From assembly GCA_964036155.1 (NCBI GenBank), contig OZ038423.1, positions 40,067,249-40,131,248 on the forward strand: DNA of 64,000 bases, in the 5' to 3' direction. The notes under the pieces are model-generated. The model made no database searches. It had not been told where the DNA came from and worked only from the letters and a program-made list of their open reading frames with translations. The translations under genes were made by a program, and so were the position numbers. Origin of the DNA: Diploscapter coronatus (taxonomy: Eukaryota > Nematoda > Chromadorea > Rhabditida > Rhabditidae). Of the stretch, positions 26,001 through 37,537 are shown piece by piece (position 1 is the first letter of the stretch; each line of letters opens with the position of its first letter).

Positions 26001-27353
26001 CAGGAGGAAGAAGCTCCTCGGATCGATGGCCTCGTCGCTCAATGAGGGTGGCGCTTTCGACAACAAGAGCATGCTCTCCTACTCCACGCACTCGCTCGCT
26101 TCCACCATTGCCCCGAAAGACAAGAAGGATAGGAGAAAGGTCGGCAATCTAGCTACTTTTATGACGAATTATCGATTACTTTCAGTCATCCCGAAAAGAG
26201 AACGAGTCCTCACCTCTGTGCAGCTCGAAATGGACCCAAGGCACGATTGTGGTGCTGGTAGCGGTGATGGCCGTGTGCCTGATCGCCATGTCAGGTCTGT
26301 ACGTCCTCGACTGGCACAATCGCAACTACGCCTATCATCGAACGCACTACATCGACAACAAACCTGAAACGCCCGGACACATGATCTTTAGAGGTGGAGA
26401 GTTCATGACCATCATTCCAGAAACAGTTATGTTTCAGACCACCATCTATTACCGCTCTTCCACGACGCGCCGCCATTACTAGCAAGCTGTGGGCAGTACT
26501 GTCATCAATTCTGCTGTTCGGAACCTCCGAAATCTGCTGAGCAACTGGCACAAATGCAGCACCAACAGGCAATAGCTCAGCAGCAAGCGGTAAGCGATAA
26601 AAATGAGTTTAGTTAGGACCACGTACTCATTACAGATTCAGACTCAGCAGGCGAACAACATGGTCTACGCGAACACGGAGTCCGAACGAATGACCCGTTC
26701 AGCCTCGTTCGGTCGGTCTGTCTCCTTCGCCTCTCTGCCCACCGGAGTGTCGATCGCCCTGCCCACATTCAATGTCACCCTCGATTCCCGCTACTGCATC
26801 AAGAACAGCTGCAGCAAGCGGCACGGCGTCTACAGCCTCTTTGTGCCTGTCTCCCCCTACCTGCCTAATATCCCTGTTGAAGTTCAGTTCATGTAAGTCG
26901 TAGAAAGATGTGCAATTATACGTGCTTTCTTTTAGCATCCCGAAAGGAAAGATCCTGAACAACTGCGGTTATCTGGCTGATTTCGACAACAGCCACTGCG
27001 ATGCGAGCGAGGATCCGTTCCACATGGACAAACCGAGAAACCCTCTCGCTACTCAGGTGAGATCAAAATGAATGCCCCAGAAGAAGAGTCGACTATTTTA
27101 GATCACGGACGAAGTCTTCGAGTTGTCAGTGGGCTCATACAGCCAATCTGCCTACCGCTTCCGCGTCTCGTACACGACCGAGTCCTGCTTTGCCTCTGAA
27201 GACCATCAGCACGGCACCTACGAGGAGTACAACCTGATCTTCTACAGGAACTGCTCCCTCACATACGACCCCGAGGCCGTGGCTGCTGCCTCCAAAACAG
27301 TAGCTGCCGCTTCGCAGACCGTCAAGCTGACCCAGCTCTCGCCGGCGATATAA
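10013..27353 (+). CDS. myrf: Myelin regulatory factor homologue: membrane-tethered, self-cleaving transcription factor (MYRF)
   Basis: Nineteen exons sum to 3078 nt (1025 aa). Exon starts: 10013, 17569, 18993, 19421, 20471, 20890, 21298, 21675, 22005, 22302, 25257, 25452, 25599, 25831, 26186, 26483, 26636, 26936, 27102. Order: a Pro/Gln/Met-rich N-terminal activation region (residues 1-312) with the basic nuclear signal HRKRPR; the Ndt80/PhoG-like DNA-binding domain (about 313-495; [29 protein letters not shown]); the intramolecular chaperone/S74 autoprocessing domain (about 547-640) with the Ser551-Lys556 dyad in PSDIRLKE; a coiled coil; one transmembrane helix (about 731-752); and a Cys-rich lumenal C-terminus. 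In known MYRFs the protein trimerises in the ER, cuts itself at the Ser and releases the N-terminus to the nucleus; nematode homologues time larval developmental transitions. The start [14 protein letters not shown] is the first ATG of its exon. Intron 1 is 7.5 kb. Intron 10 (22486-25256) houses an antisense gene. Confidence 0.96.
12695..12801. mobile_element. 107-bp hAT-like MITE
   Basis: The ends are perfect 18-bp inverted repeats (CAGAGCTGAGACGAAGTT at 12695-12712 and its complement at 12784-12801). They are flanked by an 8-bp duplication with one mismatch: GTCCGAAT at 12687-12694 and GTCTGAAT at 12802-12809. CAG-initial ends plus an 8-bp duplication are the hAT superfamily signature. The interior carries short GAAGTC repeats and a second complementary pair, so the whole element folds into a hairpin. 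No coding capacity. It sits in MYRF intron 1. Confidence 0.75.
13695..14030 (+). repeat. Dispersed repeat, copy 1
   Basis: About 335 bp that matches 59635-59960 in the same orientation. Shared blocks in order include a GGA..CGCCAACTCC-like start, AGGAAGCA/AGAAGCA, TTCAAAGTTGGT, TCACGAAA, ATCGGAATCGAT, CATAAAAA, CAAGAAGTG, GTGTTCATTT, and a tail with ATGAATGTCTTAGATAC. By eye the copies agree at roughly two thirds of positions, so they are old. It lies in MYRF intron 1. I see neither terminal inverted repeats nor a target duplication. Confidence 0.65.
20045..20072 (+). repeat. (CT)n microsatellite
   Basis: Fourteen uninterrupted CT units inside a MYRF intron, within a longer pyrimidine-rich stretch. 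Confidence 0.95.
22567..25024 (-). CDS. Tandem arrestin-like protein nested antisense in a MYRF intron
   Basis: About 685 codons in about 10 exons, lying wholly inside MYRF intron 10 on the other strand. First module: an N-lobe (residues 1-158; starts [20 protein letters not shown], with [10 protein letters not shown]) and a C-lobe (about 159-305) with the hallmark order [11 protein letters not shown] ... [11 protein letters not shown] ... [15 protein letters not shown] ... [10 protein letters not shown], matching the arrestin C-domain pattern. An acidic linker follows (about 306-352, [18 protein letters not shown]). A second module (about 353-630) repeats the pattern: [22 protein letters not shown], then [21 protein letters not shown] and VPIWIG. 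It ends in an acidic Pro-rich tail (..HTYGYMS). Arrestin-fold proteins act as cytosolic adaptors for receptor trafficking and ubiquitination; that role is inferred here. The start is the first ATG of the exon, and a 42-bp intron before VPIWIG is needed to keep frame. I do not recognise a named orthologue. Confidence 0.8.
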
Positions 27354-28717
27354 TCCGTGCATAATTGCATTTGGTTGAATTATATTACGGGCGAATTACA
27401 GTAAAGCGAGCTTGCTGTCAATTCAATAGAAGATAGATTTAACTCTCTTTCATGCAATTATGCATCGTTATTGCCTAACTCGTCTTCATTCATTCATAAA
27501 ACTAGAGGCCTCGATTCAGTAGTGCAAACTATGTATGTGTTTGTGTGTCTAATTGCAGATCAGCTGATCATTTCGATCCCGTTGTCTTTTCCCTTTCAAT
27601 AGATAGTCACTTCGTGCAATTTTCACATCTGTCTTCACTGTCAATTTTTATGTCTCCGTTTTTCATATTTCATTTGTACAGTATGCCACGTTCTGCATTT
27701 GTGCGAATGCTTTGATTTTCTCGTTGAATCTCTTCATTTTTTCCTTCTATGAATTTTTATTGGAGTTTTTCTTCATTCATTTTCGTTTAATCTTTTCGAA
27801 ATTCAGGTTAGTTGACTGTCGTTACTCTTTTGCAACTCGTAGTCATCAACTCACATATTGTCGTGTATTTCCTCGATTTACTTTGAGTGTTTTATTGTAT
27901 TTGCTATTTTATCTTTAATCTAGACTCCGGGAATTTCAATATATTTGATACGTGTTATCACAGGAAGACGATTTACACAAGTCAGGATTGTTTCATTTCT
28001 GAGAGAAAAGCTAACGAATATAATTTCTGGGAGTTTTAATTTAAAACTAGTTTTTCTTTCAGCGTAGAGTTCAATTTTATGAGTAAGATGTTGAGTTATT
28101 CTCATTTTCAGGTAATAAAATTCCGGTTGAATTTTCCTCGTCTCATGAAAATCTCCTATTCTATTTCTTTTCAACATACCCAATTTCTATGTGTAAAATT
28201 ACTATCTAAATACGTGCAGATATTATCTAAATCTAATAACAAATTTTATGCAATTTTCGATATTATTATGCTCTTATATTCTTCGAGGCTGTGGGATTTG
28301 TATTGTATCCACCATAATTTCCCATTAGTTAGTGCGCATTCATCTCCTTTTTGTTATATTATATAATTTATTATGTTTTGAGAAAATTTACACAAAGCTC
28401 TTTTTATGTGTATGCGGTAATTTCAAATTCAATAAATCAAGTTTGAATTCGACTTGTTGTAGTTTCATTGAATTGAATCCGAGGAATAACTTACTAATTA
28501 TGAAAATTTACCCGTAGATAATAATCACATTTAAAGAAATAATAACATGCCGAGCGATTGAAAAATGGAGCATAATCTGAATGTACAAAAAGTGAGCATG
28601 ATTGATAAATAAAGTGCCATTCATAAGCTTCTAAAGATATGGTATTTTCTGGCCATGAGATTTTATGCTCCACTTATTTTACCTCAGCTTTGCCGTTTTC
28701 GACAGTAACAGTAAAAA
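27354..28717. other. Convergent 3' region between MYRF and the KChIP-like gene
   Basis: AT-rich untranslated or intergenic sequence. Candidate polyadenylation signals AATAAA on the plus strand lie at 28431-28436 and 28608-28613, the latter close to the opposing stop codon. No exon seen. Confidence 0.45.
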
Positions 28718-31700
28718 TTATCCGGGAAGAATAGTGTATAAAGCAGAAATCGACTGACAGATCACTCGGTCTGATTTGCAAATTCGCATGAAGTCCTCTT
28801 TCGTAATGCAACCTTTCCTGCCAACGTCGAATTTCTAAAACCATCGAATAGATTTTGAGATGAAAATAATCTAGGAAAGCCCATTGTAATTTCTGAAAAA
28901 AAAATCTGCCAACACTTTACCAAGGTTTTGATCCCATGGTTATCTAACTTTGGATCTTTCCAAATTTGTACAAGCCCTATTTATTATGGCTGTAATCCTC
29001 TTTGCGATAAAAATTCATTTGAAACCAATAAAAACCGATCATTCTTTCAGTTTTGATTTTGTAGGTTCGCTTGCACCGAAATGACGCAAATCAAGTCATA
29101 TTGAAGAGAAAAGAAAACATCGATCAATCAAAGTCAAATCAGGAGAACTCACTTGAAATATCAAATTAGCTCGAAGAGCCTTCTGTTCTGCTGTGTAGAT
29201 GGGACGGGCTCGACGGCCTAAACACAATTCTATGAAGAAAATTTTAGTGAAACAGATACGAACCCATCAAATCATCCATTGAAGTGATCACATAATACAG
29301 CCTATGCAAAGTAACCTCGCCAGTGTTCTTTGGGTCATACAATCTGTAGAGCCATTCAAGTTTCTCGTCCAAAGTACCTCGACATAGCACTGACAAGGCC
29401 TTCACGAATTCCTACAAATTGGCATCTTGAAAAATATCATTCTCAACAATTATGATGCAGAAAGATATCTTGATAATCTGAATTAGAATCCAAATTTTCA
29501 CTCATATATTTCGAAATCGGAGTTGAATTCCTTCTTCACCTATAATAAGTAACTGAACATTAAACATTTAAGACAGTTTAGAGCAGACAATTGTCAAGAA
29601 ATATCTTTTCTACAACTTTAACCTGATCGCGTGAAATATAATTAGACTTTTTTATTAATGTTGTATAAAACTCAGAGTCAAATTGCTAAATGCAAATGAA
29701 AGTGAATCATACCAGGAAGTTTATCGTCCCGCTTCGATCACTGTCAAATGTATCGAACAGCAGATCGGAATAATGCTCGATATCGCCTTGTGGGAAGAGT
29801 TCGTTAAATTTTTCGCGAAGAATTTCTGAAAGAAGGCTGACCTTCACAACATTGGGTATCGGAAAACCTTTATTTATAACTGCGTTAGGTGAAGTTTCCT
29901 TGAAAGCTCGGTAGATTGCACGAACTTCGTTCTTTGAGAAGTGGGTTTGCTCGACTACCTGAAAATTCGTATCACTTGATATGATAATGGCAGATAAAAT
30001 AAGAACATTTAGTTTCAGACAATTTGTGATAACTTTAGTGACCTTCTGCAGACTAAGTCTTGGGACCCATGGTTGGTATAGGGTAGGACGACGGTTTCTG
30101 ATGACGAAGGAATGACGGGGGTAAAATGTAGATTTGGGGATGGCGACATTGTCGGATGGGATGTTGAACATCGCCAGGCACTGAGACTGAGCTGCTGGAG
30201 TTGGGGATGGTTAGTTTAGTCGGAAAGTGAAATGCGAAAGTAGATTTGAAAGATTGAAGGAAGCAGAAGAAAGGAACAAATGGAAGACGAAAAGAAATAA
30301 AAGTGAAGAGCGAAAGAGGAAAAGCCGAGATAAATGAAGGTCGTAAGATTGAAACGAAACGATGAAGAAGAAGAAGAAAGGTGCAAAAGACGGCTGTCGC
30401 TAATCACTAGTGGAGTCGATCCAATGTGCACTGATTGGATGATTGTCTGATTGCAATCACACACACCCATACGAGAGGCGAGAAGTGAAGTTTGGCTCAT
30501 ACAGCTGATTGAGAGACCGAGAAGAAACTAATGAGATGATCAAGATGCAAGGATTTTCTGACTATTTTGGAGAAAAAAGTTAAATTTATTAATATCTATG
30601 AATGGGACGGAATATCAATCGTTTTACAGTATTTTGAGATTAATTTCGATTTTTAAAATAAAATCCTGATCTGATCTCATTTCTAAAGAAATGAAAAATG
30701 GAAAAAATACCATGAGAAAATGCAAGAATCTCAAAATAAACCGAAAAATGATGCAATGAAATAGTGAACCATCGAGGTATTGGGGAATCTACCGAATGAC
30801 AGATGCATGAACTCTGAATGAGTAGAAGAGCAGAGGACAAGGAACGAAAGCAGATCGATATGCTATGCAATGCATTTCGAGAACAACAAATTGCTGTCAT
30901 CAAACAGGCAGTAGTAGGCTATGAAAAGTCCATGAAATGGGAGTCAATATAGATGCATAAAATAGCATCCGCGTTTTATGGGGACGATCCAATTGTTTCC
31001 GTAAATAACAAGCATAAATGAGCAAATGGGAAAAATTCATTTTAAAATAGTAATTAAGCTTCTAACGGAATTTAGAAGTCGAAGAATGGTTACCAAGAAT
31101 AAAAAAGACTAGCATGATACTAAATTAGTTCGCCTAATCGGAATAATGTGTAAACCTTTGTCGGAAGGAAAAAATTGTCAATTATTCCGAGGATCATATA
31201 CTTTGATGATTATTTGAAAACGCGACTCAAAACTAAAGTCGAAAAGAATGTAAAGGACAAACTCCGAGTTAATGTGGATAGGAAACTACAAATTTGGTGA
31301 CCAAACTTTCGACGGCGTTTCAGCTCAATCATAAGCAAAAGGCAACTCGAACTCAACCAAGCGAAATTTTACTCCATAAAATCACGGAAAAAGGCGTGAT
31401 CCACAAAGGACATTGGACCGAGAAAAATTGAAGTTTCAAAGTTTTACCCACTAAATCTTGCTTAATCGAACCAGTGATTTTGAGATCAGACTACAGCTTC
31501 TGGCACGAAGACATTAGAATTCGGAAATAGCTTCGAAATTTCAGATACTATTACTGTTCCAATTTTCTTAGTCTGCAGAATTATCATTGGTAAAAGTCCA
31601 TAAATATCAATTTTACGAAATTAAATGGCGATCCAAAATTCGAAATCGTGCTTGATTTTAACTTTTTGCTTATTTAAAATAACGCCACTTCAGCACAACA

Positions 31701-32614
31701 ATTCCTTTTACAAAAAGCTATCTAATAATAAATGGAAACAATTCAAAATCCCAGATTTAGTTAATGTCTTAGTCTTTGAAGGATTAAACTTTACCTGTTG
31801 TAGACTTGTAGGCCTGAATATGTGCTGGTGAATAGGCGAGAGAATTGGAACATCATATTTGTAGTCGAATCCTAAACGCAACATTCGATATGATTGAATT
31901 GAAAAATGAGCGCATTCTTGAGAAAAAGGTAACCATTTCAGTTATTTAGGCAAGGCTTCTTGAGGAACAAGGGCCTATGCAATAATGCGATATCTAATTT
32001 CCTCGAATGCCCATTGTAATGTCAACTACATAATATTTAAATGTTTGCAAGCGATTTTTGAAGTTCAGCTTTACTGCAGTCTTTAACAACTCTCATATTG
32101 ATTATTTAATTTAAAGCACGGTATATAACAATGAATCAGACGCATTCGAGTTAATTTGGAAATTATCAAAATGTTGGATATGAGCAGTTTTGTAGTGGCT
32201 AAAGCAAAGTGACTAAATCATTGCTCTTATCACACTACTTCGGCCAATTTCTATTGAGTCGTTATTTTTTAATTTCGTCAAACTTCTGATTTTTCAAAAA
32301 TGATAATCAACGGTCATTAATGGTTGGATGAGACAGAATTCTTATAACTTCCCAAATTATGCTACTTTGAGCAAATCACGTGTCGACTATCAAATCTCAA
32401 ATATGGCTTGTCATGAATCATAACAAGTGAGCTTAGAAAAAGTCATCCGGGATTTGAATATTGATCATTTTTCATAATTTGAGAAAGTCTACATCTAAAA
32501 TAACTGAAACTTACATAAAAAGTCGCAAAATGAATTTAACATACCAACAAGAGGAGCATCGAATTCGTCGGCATAGGGAAGGGCAATGGCCGCCCGACGG
32601 CGGATCGAGCTCAT
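28718..32614 (-). CDS. KChIP / neuronal calcium sensor-like EF-hand protein
   Basis: Exon 1 (32545-32614) starts MSSIRRRAAIALPYADEF and joins 31795-31871 (FDYKYDVPILSPIHQHIF). After a 1.6-kb intron come the core exons. The core aligns to Kv-channel-interacting proteins: VEQTHFSKNEVRAIYRAFK, FNELFPQGDIEHY, LLFDTFDSDRSGTINFLEFV, ALSVLCRGTLDEKLEWLYRLYD, and a final helix SISALYTILPG. KChIPs bind the N-terminus of Kv4/Shal channels and tune surface expression and inactivation in neurons and muscle. EF-hand status is unusual: the second loop (DSDRSGTINFLE) is intact, while the third (DPKNTGEVTLHR) and fourth (DVGRKGCITKED) lack key acidic residues. Two stretches that stay open are best read as frame-neutral introns, 84 bp near 29960-30043 and 42 bp near 29830-29871, since removing them restores family spacing. 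An internal ATG at 30171 could start a shorter isoform. Confidence 0.82.
30187..31794 (-). other. Large intron of the KChIP-like gene
   Basis: No exon seen on either strand. An alternative first exon or promoter for a short isoform may lie in its proximal part, as is common in KChIP genes; I cannot point to it. Confidence 0.35.
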
Positions 32615-33988
32615 CTGATTCAGAAGTCGACTCTGATCCTGATTCCGGGCAGATCTGCTGAACGAATGGGAAGAAGCACGTTGCTAGGGGAAATCACCCG
32701 TGGCACATAGTCAAAATTGAAGTGCGACACGGCGATTTTTCACAGAAAAGACATTAATGAGAAGATTCGTGAAAACGAGAAAAGATGCAGAGAAATGGCG
32801 GTTTGAGCAGAGCGAGAAAACAATTGTCAGGATGAAAGAAAAAAGAAGGCAGGAGGGAGACAAGGAGAAATGAGGATGAGGAGGGAAATCAGGAGAAACA
32901 CAAGAGATGAAATGATGGGTAAGACGACATACGACGAGTTGCAGGGGTGAAAAACACAGATCAGTGATTGAAAAGAGTATGGGTAAGATAAACAATACGA
33001 TAAATGGGGAATGAGAAAGATTTGTCGCAACATGATAAAGTTTTACGACTAGACGGAATAGTGTTGAGCCGGAAATAGCCTACTCTAACTTTCCGTAATC
33101 ATATCATAGCGTCGTTCTATACAACATGATCAGAAGAACCGAATATAGAAGGACAAAACACAAGGGGAGGGGGGAATTTATGACGAGATAAAGCCGAAGA
33201 TCCCACATGAGGGTTAGTTTCGAGAAAACGTTCAGAGAATTCCATTTAATTATTCGAAATGTGAACTTCAACTGAAGAAATTCCTAATGATAATGACATT
33301 TGAGTGAGCAAGATCATGTAATTTACTGGCTCCATTAGAACTGATTGATGAATGCTATCAGTTCGGTAGCAATGTATAGGTTGTGATGATTATTTATGGA
33401 GGATTAAAAATAGCATCAAATGAGGAACTACGGAACACAAAGCATCAATCTGCAATGGTTCATGAAATGAAACGCATTTATCTTTTCACAGCCCGCTTCC
33501 AGCTTGACAGTCGAGTTTCTATGGCCGAATTATTGCATCAGTGAGTCTTTAAGCAGATATTTCTGAGTTGCTTCCCTGAAGATCTATAATGAGCAGCTAT
33601 CTTGTCGTCTCATCGAGAAGTCGAATAATCAACAGGCAAGTCGGTAAACAAAATTTCGATTTTGTCGGATATTTTCGAAATTAATGAAGATTTTGGGATA
33701 ATATTTTTGTACATATTTTATGCAGTAATTTGGTTATGAACATTATTCTGCGCTCTCTATCTAGCTTAATCCAAGACTCGTGGTATTTTGTCGGAATTGA
33801 GTGGTCTCTCAAATGTTTAGCTCACATTTCCGGTAGAAGTGCATTTGGCACATAAAAATACCCAATGCATTCTACAAAATTGCCTCATTGCTTCAGAATG
33901 TCGCAGCATTTGGCTGCGGCCAAAGGAGATAAGGGGATGTTTATTCGATATGGAAAGGATTTTTGGATAATCGCAGATCTGTCGTGGA
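32615..33988. other. Intergenic region between the GPCR and KChIP-like genes
   Basis: Both flanking genes are on the minus strand, so this holds the KChIP promoter and the GPCR 3' end. Purine-rich on the plus strand around 32750-33050, otherwise AT-rich. No coding feature supported. Confidence 0.4.
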
Positions 33989-36646
33989 TTAGAAGAGCCT
34001 GGTTGTGGCCGGCTGGACGCGTCTTCCTGCAACAGCTCGTCGCACTCTGCCTCGAGTTGGGTTTGAAACTCCTAAACGAGACAAACAGTCAATTAAAATG
34101 ATTAAAATCGTATCGTAAATTGAAATATATACATATATATTCTGATTTAAAAGAAAATATCAATATCTTGAGAGATGAATAAAAACAGGTTCACTATTAT
34201 TGGCAATTATCAAACACTTCATCAACCACCAAACAGAGATAGAAGTATGGTTCACGTTCCAGTGTTTCATGTTTCATTGATAATTTTCAACTCTGTCTAA
34301 CTTCCAATATATGGAGGTGATCTGATTATTGTTCAGGTTCGCATGAAGTCTGAAAATTCACTGACCTTCTCTAGTAGTTGCAGGTGGTTGTCGACTTTTG
34401 ACAGTGGCTTGTGGCAGTCTAAGTTTAGTTGGAGGTGGAGGTTTCTTGATGGGCTCTTCTGTTAAGAGATCAATCGCTGGTTTGATCGGTTTATTTGATT
34501 TGAGGGCTGATCCTCGTTGACCACTTGAAGACGATGATGATGATTGAACTGGCAGAGTGTCCGTCGACCCTATTGTGTCATTCAGACTTGAAGCTGAAAT
34601 CGAATTTCTTGAAATAGAGATTGGGGATTGGCTGAAGTATATTTTGCGTAATAATATTTTGAAAGCAAAGATGAGACAAGTCGGACTTTGATTTCATAAA
34701 TCTAGAGTACAATTATGATTTTTCTCTGCACTAATTCCTGCTAAATGTTACTCGATGATCCGGAATTTGTTGAACTTCTGTTTGCTATGGGTCGATGTGG
34801 ATATGCTTGTTGTAATGAGTGATTGGATCTTTGAATTTGTTGTTGTTGAGGAACATGGATCGGTTGCTGTAACGAGGGAAGAGGAGAAGCGACAGGCGGA
34901 GGGATTCGAGGTGGCAGAGGGTTGTAAATGGGCTTCATTGGCATCGAGGATTCAGGCATTCGCAACTGCAGTCCTTCTGGAGTAGCTACTAGAGTCATCA
35001 CAGAAGGTGGTTGGGAATAACCTGAAGGCCAACAAAGTTGAGCGAGCTTGCTCAATCAACTGACCTTGATACATTCCATTAACGAGTATGGGTGGTTCAT
35101 AAGATCGACAACAAATAACCTCCTTCAGCTTCATCCAAATATCATTACACCAGCAGAGAATCTAAAATAAAATTCAAATCTTCCAAAGACCTGTCATTTT
35201 ACCGAAATTGGGCAAAGTAGCGTGTATATGAACCGCAACCAAGTTATCAAAGTGTCGCAATCTTGTGGCACATCGAGAGAGCCATCGGAAGATATCAACT
35301 CTTGACTCGTGTAGATCTAAAATCACAATTTCATAAAATATCAATGGCGGAGTAACCTACCTCAAATACAATGCATAAACATATAAATGGGCCCTCAAAG
35401 ATTACAAACAGGCACAAGAGAAGTACAACCTAAAACAAGTGTTGATTAATTTTCGCGGTTGCACTATTTTACTAGTTTAGCTCGACTCTGATGTTCATAG
35501 ATTGACCGATTTCTTCGAATAAAATCGGAATATTCATGAGATTGCTGTGGGAGAGATGCTAATTGCTGAATTCGATAATTTATTTATCAAATTACTAGTG
35601 AAAAGAAAAACAAACCCGTTTTCTAAAAATTGCACAGGAACAGACGAGAACTACGGAAAGGCAGCCAAGGTAGAGAATAATGCGCGCGATTGAATAGCCG
35701 ATTGGGCTCTTTCTGAAATAGTTTAAAAAGTGTTTTTACTTGAAATACTAAAACGAACTCTCCAATCCCGCACAAATATCGATTGCTGAACTCAACCACG
35801 GGGATTGCCGGAGATAAAGTTGCCAACGAAACTGCCGCAGCTATTAGACAAAGAAGAGTAGCAAGTACTAAAAGTAAGCAGTTTTGAGTTAATACTGAAG
35901 ACAAAACGTACCAGTGACTTTGAATCCATCGAGATATCGTCCATTCTGCTTGGCTTCCCTTTCATATTCATTATCTCGCAAAATCATTCCAGCTGCTCGT
36001 TCAGCTGACATCAGCATGATGAAGAAGAGAGTGTAGAGTTGAGTAAACTGAAATTGAAAGTAGAGCAACTCCTTTGATGCATAAATTTTGATTTATTGCA
36101 AATCTGCAGCATGAAAGTGACAACATGCTATGATTTGATATGATAAAACGCGTACGCTGTTTTACAAGATATTTCGATTTTTTTGAAAATTCAAATTCTA
36201 ACTCTAGTTTTAAACCCTCCAAACCTGTTGAACGACGACATTGAAATTGCACCATCCTTTGTTTAACATCCAGCTGCCATTTGCAATGTTGATGAGGGAA
36301 AGCAGTTGGTTAAAGATGATGTCGAACAGGTTGATTGCTGACGAGACTGCGAACAGACAGTAGATGAAGGTGTCGCGAAGCTGCTTGCTAAACCATTTCT
36401 AATAAAATTCCGGAAAAAGATGGATAGAAATTGCTTACCTCATCAGGATAGTGACTAAAAGCAGCGTGTTCAAAATGAACGTTGCTATGAAATGAGCACC
36501 TAAATCATGACTTAGTGAAGAATAGTTTGAAATTGCATACTGAAAATGATGCAGTTCGTAAGACTTTGCGTGGGCGTTACATATCTCGACGCATCTGACA
36601 GCGTATCCGCGATTGGAACGTATTCCACAGAGATTGTTGTAGTCAT
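33989..36646 (-). CDS. Seven-transmembrane receptor with long Pro/Ser-rich cytoplasmic tail
   Basis: The start MTTTISVEYVPIADTL is followed by TM1 (FIATFILNTLLLVTILM), TM2 (TFIYCLFAVSSAINLFDIIF), an extracellular W..C (GWCNF), TM3 (LTQLYTLFFIMLMSAERAAG), TM4 (VTVLATLLCLIAAAVSLATL), a second-loop Cys (RYLCGIGE), TM5 (IILYLGCLSVVLVCSCAIF), a third intracellular loop with HEYSDFIRRNRSIY, TM6 (VVLLLCLFVIFEGPFICLCI) and TM7 ending CWCNDIW. This is a rhodopsin-fold receptor in which the DRY position reads ERA and NPxxY reads NDIW. The tail of about 200 residues is rich in Pro, Ser and Gln (PLPPRIPPP, QSSSSSSSGQRG, KKPPPPTKLRLP) and ends in a basic segment. For the last exon I used the phase dictated by the preceding donor, giving stop TAA at 33989-33991; a second frame there is also open. 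Ligand and subfamily are unknown. Confidence 0.72.
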
Positions 36647-37537
36647 CGTCCAGATTTATTCGAATTTGAATAGTAGCACACTTTACGATATGTCATTCTG
36701 ATATCAATAGTTGATAGGTTTTTTTTACAAAATATTATCACATCCTTAGAAAATAACTAATACAAATGTGTTAGAACAATGTGTTTTACGTGGAATCGAA
36801 ATATGAAATGTCGGTTAGAAGCAATAAAGCGACTCACGGGAATTGGAATATCGGTCCACTCTCTGCCTCGTCTCCAAGGCAACCAATTTTCTCTCCGCAT
36901 CCATTTATTGAATGAAGCCATATTTCAATAATAAAAAAATGAAGTTAACAGTATAGCATAATACAAATATTAAAAAATAAAAATTCTATTTTGTGTAATA
37001 AAATTATTGATTTTTCTTTAACAATTAGAGCAATTCTAGATTTGAAATCGAATTTCCATCAGACATACTTGGTTTTGAGTGAGAATTTGAAGAAACAATT
37101 ACACAATTATTTGCGGAGACCTATCTCATCATTTTCAAGCGATTTTTGAACTCTCGGATTAATTCAAGCACAAATCACACTGCATTGTTTTCCCAGCAAA
37201 ACTGATAGAATCGATATTTCATGGAGACGCAATCATAGAAACTTGATTGATGATGATAGCCTCTTCAAAACATCCATGAAAATGCCATTTTGACGAAATA
37301 AAATTGCAATAGCAGTTCATTTTTCGTGGTTTTCATGTTGTGTACACTAACTGTTCCTTCTGTAGTCTGATCAATTTCGTTGAGCAAAGAAGCAAAGAGA
37401 TTATGAGTTTATGGCAAAGAGAGAGAGAGAGAGAGTTTGAAAGTAAATATTTTCCAATCTCCAATAGAGTAGAGAGAAGAAAAGGTTTTAAAAAGGACGG
37501 AGACTTGGCAATTCAACTCATTTCGTGGTTTGCAGAG
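36647..37537. other. Divergent intergenic region between GPCR and SDR genes
   Basis: AT-rich and without a recognised gene. A (GA)n run lies at 37418-37435, about 100 bp upstream of the SDR start. The SDR ATG follows TTTGCAGAG closely, suggesting trans-splicing. Confidence 0.4.
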
